In this document: one piece after another, positions 1 to 6,086 of the stretch | How positions within the stretch are numbered: the stretch's first letter is position 1 | Layout of the letters: every line of letters begins with the position of its first letter | DNA from: Paludibacteraceae bacterium | GTDB taxonomy: Bacteria; Bacteroidota; Bacteroidia; Bacteroidales; Paludibacteraceae | Length of the DNA stretch: 32,779 bases | Direction of reading: 5' to 3' | Assembly: GCA_905234835.1 (NCBI GenBank) | Contig: CAJOIZ010000014.1 | Span: 47,612 to 80,390 of the forward strand | The notes under the pieces: model-generated | What the model was told of the DNA's origin: nothing | Seen by the model: the letters and a program-made list of their open reading frames with translations, nothing else | The model's database searches: none | Position numbers and translations under genes: made by a program

Positions 1-1
1 C

Positions 2-412
2 TGCGGGCTGCTCTGTCAACGGTTTATCCCGAAGATTACGCAGCGCGTTACTCCTTACCTGCCTGCGTTCTCGTCTATCGCGGTAGCAATGACCGTAGGA
101 ATTGTTGTAGCGCATAATGCCGACCGGCTGATGACCGCAGGGTTGCTCGTAGTGCTCGTAGTGATGCTGCACAACATGCTCGGGCTAGGCGTAGGCTATC
201 TGGTAGGTCGGTTGTTGCGTCTGCAACGTGCCAAGAGCGTGGCACTCAGTATAGAAGTCGGCATGCAGAACTCAGGTTTGGCAACCTCGCTGGCTATGAT
301 GCATTTTGCAGCATTCCCGTTAGCAACGATCCCCGGTGCAGTATTCAGCGTTTGGCATAATATCAGCGGCGCAATCATTGCACGCATCTATTCACGAAAC
401 AACAAAATTTGA
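2..412 (+). CDS. Bile acid:sodium symporter (BASS) family transporter, C-terminal part
   Basis: The frame is open from the left edge, so only about the last 136 residues are present and the start lies outside the window. What remains is strongly hydrophobic, with at least three membrane segments. It contains a glycine-rich segment (LGLGVGYLVGRLL) followed by an EVGMQNSGLA motif, which is the conserved Glu/Asn-containing crossing region of BASS-family secondary transporters. The end, with LATIPGAVFSVWHNISGA, also fits that family. Such proteins import organic anions with sodium across the inner membrane; the substrate cannot be told from sequence. The next gene starts 36 bp downstream and may be cotranscribed. 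Confidence 0.8.
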   Translation, partial: CGLLCQRFIPKITQRVTPYLPAFSSIAVAMTVGIVVAHNADRLMTAGLLVVLVVMLHNMLGLGVGYLVGRLLRLQRAKSVALSIEVGMQNSGLATSLAMMHFAAFPLATIPGAVFSVWHNISGAIIARIYSRNNKI

Positions 413-448
413 CAGATATGACGAGAATATAAAAATCAGATAATTAAC

Positions 449-1267
449 ATGAAAAAACTCATGACTATTGCACTGGCTGCGACGATGCTCGCGGCATGCG
501 GACAGAAGAAAGATGCACCAAAGGTGCTTGTATTGTATTACTCGCAGACCTCTAACACCAAAGTGGTGGCAGAGGAGATTGCTAATCGACTTGGTGCGGA
601 CATCGCGACGATTAAAGCTGTTGAACCATATGATGGAGATTTTCAAGCGACAATTGAACGCTGCTTGAAAGAGCGCGAGATAGAGGTGCTACCGGACATC
701 CAACCGCTGACGGTTGACTTGGCGAAGTATGATGTCATCTTCCTCGGCTATCCCGTGTGGTTCGGCACATACGCGCCTCCTGTAATCACATTCCTGACAC
801 AGACCGACCTTAGCGGTAAGACGATTGTTCCGTTCTGCACATTCGGTAGTGGTGGAGTCGAATCGAGCATGAACGATTTAGCAAAAGTGCAACCCAACGC
901 AGACATCCGTCCGGGTTATGGTGTACGCGCCGCACGCTTGCAGGCTGTGCCGCAGGAAGTGGAGCGGTTCTTGATCGCCGAAGGATTCCTTGATGGCGAA
1001 TTGGAGCCGCTGGCTGAGTTCCCCGAACAACATCATGTAACCGAAGAAGAGGCCGCTATTTTCGATGCCGCTGTCGATGGTTATCCTATGCTTCATGCTA
1101 AAGCCGTGACCGTTGCTTCACGTGTCGGTTACGACGGAACGGAATATCTGTTTGTTGCAGAAGACATGCCGCGTGAAGGCGCACCTGAAATGCCTAATCA
1201 CGAAGTTCAAGTACATGTATTAGTCACTGACAGTCAAGCGCCGGTATTCACGAAAGTAGTGAGATAA
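449..1267 (+). CDS. Flavodoxin-domain lipoprotein
   Basis: The 272-residue protein starts with a lipoprotein signal: a positively charged start, a hydrophobic stretch and LAAC with the lipidated Cys at residue 17. Residues 26-175 are a flavodoxin-like domain. It has the FMN phosphate loop YSQTSNTKVVAEE near residue 31, a GYPVWFGTYAPP loop near 100 and a CTFGSGG loop near 130. The last 75 or so residues (ending LVTDSQAPVFTKVVR) are an extra C-terminal extension. A flavodoxin fold anchored outside the cytoplasm suggests a quinone or redox role in the envelope, but that is inference. The gene leads a tight + strand run; the next start is 3 bp after its stop. Confidence 0.82.
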   Translation: MKKLMTIALAATMLAACGQKKDAPKVLVLYYSQTSNTKVVAEEIANRLGADIATIKAVEPYDGDFQATIERCLKEREIEVLPDIQPLTVDLAKYDVIFLGYPVWFGTYAPPVITFLTQTDLSGKTIVPFCTFGSGGVESSMNDLAKVQPNADIRPGYGVRAARLQAVPQEVERFLIAEGFLDGELEPLAEFPEQHHVTEEEAAIFDAAVDGYPMLHAKAVTVASRVGYDGTEYLFVAEDMPREGAPEMPNHEVQVHVLVTDSQAPVFTKVVR

Positions 1268-1270
1268 GAT

Positions 1271-1762
1271 ATGACACGAAAAGAAACAATCATAGCAACG
1301 ATCTTGCTAATCATTTTCGGAACAAGTATGCACTTTGTGCATCATGTTCCGTTCTTCAATCATTTCCTGGGCTATATCTTTCCCGTGACGGAGAGTGTAA
1401 TGGCGCACATGAAGATGGTGTTTTACCCGATGCTTTTACTGAGCATCTATCTGTGCATTTTGCACCGCGACATCCGCGAGATAGGCGCACCTATATTGGG
1501 CGCATTGGCCGTTATGCCGCTCATCGTAGCCGCATTCTTCAGTTATTGGTTCTTCGTGCGCCATGAGTTGGTGCTTTTGGATATTGTTATCTATATCGCT
1601 TCGATGGTCGGCGCAGTACATCTTGCTAATCGTTGGCGGACTTGTTCGTTTGTGCAGCGCCTCTGGCCGTTATGGATAGTGCTCATCGTGCTGGCTATCA
1701 TTGCTATCGGCGTGTTGACCTATCACGCACCTAACTGGATCATCTTCGCAGATTTAGGATAA
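1271..1762 (+). CDS. DUF6512-like four/five-TM membrane protein
   Basis: The 163-residue protein has about five hydrophobic segments and little soluble sequence. The N-terminal region FNHFLGYIFPVTESVMAHMKMVFYP resembles the conserved core of the DUF6512 family, where a similar P-V-N/T-E-S-x-W/M-x-H motif is followed by a membrane segment; that assignment is from memory. It starts 3 bp after the flavodoxin stop, so the two are almost certainly cotranscribed. No catalytic residues can be proposed and the function is unknown. Confidence 0.68.
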   Translation: MTRKETIIATILLIIFGTSMHFVHHVPFFNHFLGYIFPVTESVMAHMKMVFYPMLLLSIYLCILHRDIREIGAPILGALAVMPLIVAAFFSYWFFVRHELVLLDIVIYIASMVGAVHLANRWRTCSFVQRLWPLWIVLIVLAIIAIGVLTYHAPNWIIFADLG

Positions 1763-1775
1763 TATGAACTGAAGT

Positions 1776-2397
1776 ATGACACCCAAACTATTCTTTCAAG
1801 CACTAACGAAGTTCGTTGTTATTTCTTCCTGCCGGGACTTTTAACTTCTGGCAGGCATGGCTGTTCATTGGAGTGTTGTTTGTGCCGATGTTCATCGCGG
1901 GCATTATCCTCATGATTCGCCAATCGGAGTTACTGCGCAAACGACTGGATGCCAAAGAGCAGCAACAAGAGCAGAAATGGGTCGTTGCCTTGAGCGGATT
2001 GATGTTTATCGCTGTGTTTGTTATGGCAGGACTAAATCGCCGTTTCGGATGGTTTCTATTGCCCGATTGGATGGTATATATCGCAACGACGGTTTTCCTT
2101 GTTGCATATGCCATGTACGCCGAAGTAATGCGTGAGAATGTGTGGCTGTCACGGACGGTCGAAGTACAGGAGAACCAACAAGTGGTAAGTACCCCGATGT
2201 ACGCAGCAACCTTATTGTTGTTCCTCTCCATGCCGTTAGTCCTTGCTTCGTTGTGGTCGTTTGTCATCATGCTCATCTATATTCCCATCATCGCACTTCG
2301 TATTCGCAACGAGGAGCAAGTACTTGAACGTGAGTTGAAGGGATACACAGAATACAAACAACGCGTTCGTTACAAAGTGATACCATTTATTTGGTAA
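1776..2397 (+). pseudogene. ICMT-like membrane methyltransferase, degraded
   Basis: The frame from about 1816 to 2397 encodes most of an isoprenylcysteine-carboxyl-methyltransferase-like protein (QAWLF, LRENV-like VMRENVWLSR, VEVQENQQVV, and the typical end RIRNEEQVLERELKGYTEYK...IPFIW). The natural start is the ATG at 1776, which reads MTPKLFFQALTKF and then runs into a stop at 1842. The family sequence continues in the +1 frame (LLFLPAGTFNFWQAW), so a short deletion plus frameshift sits near 1814. Inside, ENQQVVST is joined directly to PMYAATLL, so the expected G-L-Y-x-I-V-R-H block before P-M-Y is absent. Only a TTG at 1816 could start the long frame. Two lesions, one removing the hallmark RHP motif, argue for a decaying gene. 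It could still be expressed as a shortened protein. Confidence 0.72.
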
Positions 2398-2398
2398 A

Positions 2399-2911
2399 AT
2401 GAACACTTTTCAAAAGATATTACTCCTTGCACTCGTGGCGACGATGTTCGCAGCGTGTGGGATACATAAGCCATTAACAGAGACACAATATGCACAGTCT
2501 GTGCAAAAAGACTTGCCGTTTGCCGTGAGTGAATTCAAACAGATTAAGTCGGACGTGTATTCATTCAAATGCGATAAGTATGTGGACTTATTGCCCGATT
2601 ATGAGGTGGATAGCGAGGGCGCTTTGATGATTTGGCGAACAACTTTCAAACCTACGCATACAGCACAATCTCAGCAATATATCTGGCGCAACATAATGAT
2701 TGACAATAAGAAATGCCGTATATTGTGTATTGACCGATTGCTTAAAGACAATAAGACGTTTGGCTATGTGTATGTGCTACAGGGAGAGACGAAACAGAGT
2801 CCCAATGGTTTTCATTGGGATGTAACAGACCAGCGACATATGCTCAATATTGCGCCTATCTTGACAGAGCAAACGGAATTGTCTGTTGAATTGCTAAAAA
2901 TCTTGTTTTAA
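2399..2911 (+). CDS. Hypothetical lipoprotein
   Basis: The 170-residue protein has a lipoprotein signal (LLLALVATMFAAC, lipidated Cys 20). Its first residues (ATMFAACG) closely mirror those of the flavodoxin lipoprotein at 449. The mature part is soluble, with the motifs YVDLLPDYEVDSEGALMIWRTTF and CRILCIDRLL, which I cannot assign to a family. It starts 1 bp after the stop of the methyltransferase remnant and its stop overlaps the next start (TAATG), so it is part of the same transcription unit. Confidence 0.7.
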   Translation: MNTFQKILLLALVATMFAACGIHKPLTETQYAQSVQKDLPFAVSEFKQIKSDVYSFKCDKYVDLLPDYEVDSEGALMIWRTTFKPTHTAQSQQYIWRNIMIDNKKCRILCIDRLLKDNKTFGYVYVLQGETKQSPNGFHWDVTDQRHMLNIAPILTEQTELSVELLKILF

Positions 2912-3258
2912 TGTATATCGACGAATACAGAGAATATTGCTTATCCCTCGGCACAGACGTAGAAGAGAAGTTGCCGTTTGTAAAATTCAAGAAAGGCGAA
3001 GGCGTGCTCGTCTTCTATGTCTGCGGTCACATGTTCGCGTTCTTCGATTGTAACGACTATCACATCATCTCGCTCAAGTGCCAGCCGGAGCGGATAGACG
3101 AACTGAAGGCGCAGTACGATTGCATCGGCAATCCGTACAACGAGTCGCCGAAACATTGGATCGGCATTGACCCGCATACCGCACAGGACGACCTTCTGTG
3201 TGAACTTACCCGCAATTCATACGAAATAGTCAAGGCCAAATACAGCAAGAAGCAGTAA
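2911..3258 (+). CDS. MmcQ/YjbR family protein
   Basis: The 115 residues match the small MmcQ/YjbR (CyaY-like fold) family in length and pattern: an N-terminal YCLSLGTDVEEKLPF segment, a central strand region (VLVFYVCGHMFAFF), KCQPERIDELKAQY, and the C-terminal HWIGID...LLCELTRNSYEIVKAK. Family members are often labelled DNA-binding, but their biochemical role is poorly defined. The start ATG overlaps the previous stop by one base, which indicates translational coupling. It closes the first gene run; the AraC-type gene begins 44 bp on. Confidence 0.85.
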   Translation: MYIDEYREYCLSLGTDVEEKLPFVKFKKGEGVLVFYVCGHMFAFFDCNDYHIISLKCQPERIDELKAQYDCIGNPYNESPKHWIGIDPHTAQDDLLCELTRNSYEIVKAKYSKKQ

Positions 3259-3301
3259 TACTTATGCGCTCGCATAGATAGGAATTTACAAAACAGAAAA
3301 A

Positions 3302-4162
3302 ATGTATTTCCAGATACTTCAACCGGCAGAGGCGTTGCGGCCTTATATCACGCGCTATGTGTTCGTGCGTGCGGAGGGTTCGACCGATACGATGGCCCCG
3401 CCGGCAAACGACCCCCGGTTCGTGAACGGCAGGCATGTGCAACCGCTGCTGCCCAACTACGGCAGCCTTGTCTTCCAGCGCAATGTGACGGCCGAGATCA
3501 GCGGTATCGTTTCCGACGGTCTGGTGCTGCTCGGCGCTAACCAGACCACTATCGGTATCACGACGCTCAGCGGATGGTACGAAGGCATGATGCTGGACTT
3601 TGAACCCGGAGGTATGCACGCTCTCCTCCGGATCGACTTGCAGCAACTCTCCGGCAAGGTGCTCACAGCCCGGATCTACGGTGATGAAGGCTTGTTGCAA
3701 TTGGACCGCATTTTCAAATCCACGCCTTTGGCGGAGGATATCGTTCCGCTGATGGATGCTTTCTTTCTGGGGCATCTGCCTCGTAAGGACGACGCTGTCT
3801 ATGCCCGCCTGCGCAAAGTGATTGCCGCCTGCGACGAGGCAAAGGGCAATATCTCCGCCGCCGGGATGGCGTCTGTCGCCTGTTTGGGAGAGCGCCAGTT
3901 ACTGCGTGTCTTCCGTACTTATGTCGGCATCCCGCCGAAGCAGTTCATCCGCTTGCGCCGTTTCCACCGGGCGATACAGAACATGCAGCGGACTGCCGCA
4001 AACGGCAAACCGATAGACCTGATGGCGATAGCCTTGCAGCACGGCTATTACGATTTGAGCCACATGGCGCTTGAGTTTCAGCAGATGGGATGTGTCTCGC
4101 CAAGCCATTTCCGTATGTTAGGCATCCCTCTGACACCCGATTTCTCGGTCTTTTTCGCATAA
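3302..4162 (+). CDS. AraC family transcriptional regulator
   Basis: The 286-residue protein has an N-terminal sensing domain of the type often found in Bacteroidota AraC proteins (starting MYFQILQPAEALRPYITRYVF). The C-terminal AraC DNA-binding domain spans about residues 165-275, with the two helix-turn-helix units visible as CLGERQLLRVFRTYVGIPPKQF and IALQHGYYDLSHMALEFQQMGCVSPSHFR. It would bind direct-repeat operators and activate or repress adjacent genes. Two almost identical 49-bp promoter regions lie just downstream (4181) and 1.8 kb further on (6012). They are the natural candidates for its targets, though binding is inferred. Its ligand is unknown. It is more GC-rich than the genes immediately after it. 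Confidence 0.88.
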   Translation: MYFQILQPAEALRPYITRYVFVRAEGSTDTMAPPANDPRFVNGRHVQPLLPNYGSLVFQRNVTAEISGIVSDGLVLLGANQTTIGITTLSGWYEGMMLDFEPGGMHALLRIDLQQLSGKVLTARIYGDEGLLQLDRIFKSTPLAEDIVPLMDAFFLGHLPRKDDAVYARLRKVIAACDEAKGNISAAGMASVACLGERQLLRVFRTYVGIPPKQFIRLRRFHRAIQNMQRTAANGKPIDLMAIALQHGYYDLSHMALEFQQMGCVSPSHFRMLGIPLTPDFSVFFA

Positions 4163-4180
4163 AAATGCACAAAAACGACT

Positions 4181-4229
4181 CAATGTCCGTTTTTTCATAT
4201 ACCGCTTAAACAAAGGGCGGTACTTTTGC
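4181..4229 (+). promoter_or_regulatory. Promoter/operator copy A, upstream of the 4260 operon
   Basis: The region ends in TACTTTTG (4221-4228), a Bacteroidota -7 box. The whole 49 bp is matched at 45 positions by 6012-6060, with the same distance to the -7 box. It contains TCCGTTT and, 15 bp later, ACCGCTT, which may be two regulator half-sites. ACCGC (4201) and GCGGT (4217-4221) also form a small inverted repeat. Its position directly after the AraC-type gene suggests control by that protein. Confidence 0.7.
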
Positions 4230-4259
4230 ACCGAAAATTTTAATAATCGCCAAGTTACA

Positions 4260-4682
4260 ATGAATAAATTACGACTCGGAGCATTGCTGCATTTTATCAT
4301 AGCCATTGGCCATATCGGCTGCCTGTTCGCTCTTGAAAAGGCAGCCGAAGCATACGGAATCAAAAACTTCATGTATCAGATGGTATGTGGACATGTCTGG
4401 ATTCTGTATGCCTTGACCATCGGTCTTGCCTTCGCTTTCTGTCTTGCAGGACTTTACGCTCTCTCAGCTACAGGCGACATCCGTCGCTTGCCTCTGACGC
4501 GTTTGGCTGTCATTACCATTGTTGTGCTATACAGCCTTCGTGCTTTGGCTGGAGGCATTAGTTGTATCCATGACTTTACTTGGCTTCGATGTGTTTCATC
4601 CCTTGTTCCTGCCATTATTGCATGGTGCTACTGGCCGGGAGTAAAAGAAAATAAACCTAAAGATAACAATAATAAACGATGA
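4260..4682 (+). CDS. Hypothetical four-TM membrane protein
   Basis: The 140-residue protein has four predicted membrane helices, roughly residues 5-25, 45-70, 80-100 and 108-128, followed by a charged, Asn/Lys-rich tail. I do not recognise a named family with confidence; the topology resembles small DoxX-like or DUF6463-like proteins. It is the first gene after promoter copy A. Its TGA stop overlaps the next ATG (ATGA at 4679), so it is translationally coupled to the acetyltransferase-like gene. No catalytic motif is visible. Confidence 0.7.
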   Translation: MNKLRLGALLHFIIAIGHIGCLFALEKAAEAYGIKNFMYQMVCGHVWILYALTIGLAFAFCLAGLYALSATGDIRRLPLTRLAVITIVVLYSLRALAGGISCIHDFTWLRCVSSLVPAIIAWCYWPGVKENKPKDNNNKR

Positions 4683-5305
4683 AACACGAAATCAACCCCA
4701 AAGAAACAAGTCGAGCATACGCTTTCGAGATGTGGATGAAAGCACCGATGCCTATGGTGACATTCTTTAAAACGCTCGACGTAACAGGACTCATAAGGGT
4801 CAGTAAGCAAACGGGAATGAAGTTTAATATGCTGATGTGCTATTGTATCGGCAAAGCAGCAAGCGGTATCAAGGAGTTTTATCTGCTGCCTGAAGGCGAC
4901 AAGTTGATGCAATTCGATAGCATTGCAGTGAACACCATCGTTGCAAACAAAGAGAGCGAAGTCAGTTCGTGCGATATTCCTTTCTGCGAAGATGTGTCTG
5001 CATTCAACCAGAATTACCTTCAACTCACAAAGCAAGTAGCTGAGACTTGCACTAATCATGACTTGCCAGATAGTATGGTCATCGGCACATCAGCTTTGGC
5101 ACAGTACGGAATAGATGGTGCAGTAGGCATGTATAGCGGCATCTTCAACAATCCTTTCCTCATTTGGGGTAAGTATAAACGATGTTTCTTCAAAACTACA
5201 CTCACCGTTTCCTTCCAATTCCACCACACACAGATGGACGGCGGACATGCCGCCCACTTTCTCGATGAACTCCAAAAGACAATAAACACTATATGCATAA
5301 AATGA
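4679..5305 (+). CDS. Chloramphenicol acetyltransferase-like (CatA family) protein
   Basis: The 208-residue protein has the length and order of the type-A CAT fold: an F-F-K-T-L-D-V-T substrate strand near residue 29, MLMCYCIGKAAS near 51, and near the C-terminus the catalytic HHxxxDG motif (H182-H183-TQM-D187-G), with H183 as the expected catalytic base. True CATs use acetyl-CoA to modify chloramphenicol as trimers in the cytoplasm. Here the segment before the motif (NNPFLIWGKY) differs from the P-W-x-x-F region that I associate with proven resistance enzymes. A different acyl acceptor is therefore quite possible, and resistance should not be assumed. It overlaps both neighbours. Confidence 0.8.
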   Translation: MKHEINPKETSRAYAFEMWMKAPMPMVTFFKTLDVTGLIRVSKQTGMKFNMLMCYCIGKAASGIKEFYLLPEGDKLMQFDSIAVNTIVANKESEVSSCDIPFCEDVSAFNQNYLQLTKQVAETCTNHDLPDSMVIGTSALAQYGIDGAVGMYSGIFNNPFLIWGKYKRCFFKTTLTVSFQFHHTQMDGGHAAHFLDELQKTINTICIK

Positions 5306-6009
5306 TTGCTTGCTGTGGTATTAACTGCGAGACCTGCGAGGCTCGCATCGCCACGATTAAGAATGACGACAAGATGCGCGTTGAGGTTGCGAAGAAATGG
5401 TGCGAAATGAATCAGACTGATAAGATCACACCTGAGAGCATTAATTGTACCGGTTGTCGCGTGGAAGGTGTCAAGTTCTATTTCTGTAGCCACATGTGCG
5501 AGGTACATAAATGTGTTACTGCTAAAGGCTACGAAACATGTGCCGAATGTCCCGATAAGAACACCTGCAAGCTGGTTGGCACTATCTGGGAGAATTGTGC
5601 CGAGGCGAAGGGAAATTTGGAAGGTATGCGCTATAGAGAAGAAGCCATCGAATGTGTAAAAGATCATGTTCTCCGGATACATAAGCAAATATATGCCAAG
5701 TATAATGATGATTTTGACAGGGTCTTTACGGAAGGCTACAACAGCAAGTCCTATACGGGTAGGGTGATTGAGCCGGGAAAGGTTTATGAACTGGGTTATC
5801 CGGAATGTACGTGCCCTAAAGTTAAATGTGGGCAGAGAAACCATCCGCAGCAGTGTGAGTGCTCACGCCAGAGCATTCTATACATCTTGTCACAACTTGA
5901 ACCGGACAGCCGGTTCGATGTTCGGATTGAGAATACGATTCTCCGTGGAGGCGGCCGCTGTATTTTCAGAATAACAAGGCATAAAGATATTGTTCTCACA
6001 AGACTTTAG
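5302..6009 (+). CDS. DUF3795 protein with extra Cys-rich C-terminal domain
   Basis: The N-terminal 105 or so residues are the Cys-rich DUF3795 domain (MIACCGINCETCEARIAT, CTGCRVEG, CSHMCEVHKC, CAECPDKNTCK), probably metal-binding. The remaining 130 residues contain CTCPKVKCGQ, CECSRQSILYIL and a final RGGGRCIFRIT. They resemble the tail of DUF6144 or V4R-like ligand domains, and form a fusion. I prefer the ATG at 5302: it forms an ATGA overlap with the previous stop and gives the usual DUF3795 beginning. An in-frame ATG at 5293 would add three residues. Function unknown; Cys clusters suggest metal or thiol sensing. Confidence 0.78.
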   Translation: MIACCGINCETCEARIATIKNDDKMRVEVAKKWCEMNQTDKITPESINCTGCRVEGVKFYFCSHMCEVHKCVTAKGYETCAECPDKNTCKLVGTIWENCAEAKGNLEGMRYREEAIECVKDHVLRIHKQIYAKYNDDFDRVFTEGYNSKSYTGRVIEPGKVYELGYPECTCPKVKCGQRNHPQQCECSRQSILYILSQLEPDSRFDVRIENTILRGGGRCIFRITRHKDIVLTRL

Positions 6010-6011
6010 CA

Positions 6012-6060
6012 CAATGTCCGTTTTTTCATATTCCGTTTGAACAAAGCGCGGTACTTTTGC
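6012..6060 (+). promoter_or_regulatory. Promoter/operator copy B, upstream of the outer-membrane protein gene
   Basis: The 49 bp differ from 4181-4229 at only four positions and end in the same TACTTTTG (6052-6059). TCCGTTT occurs twice, at 6017 and 6032, i.e. 15 bp apart, which fits direct-repeat binding by an AraC-type protein. The copy starts 3 bp after the stop of the DUF3795 gene and drives the next gene, whose ATG is at 6087. Confidence 0.7.
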
Positions 6061-6086
6061 GCTGTATTTCAAAACGGAACGGACAA

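Noticed and set aside
4679..5305. Certain chloramphenicol resistance gene
   Set aside because: The catalytic HHxxxDG is kept but the substrate-side region differs from proven enzymes and there is no mobile-element context.
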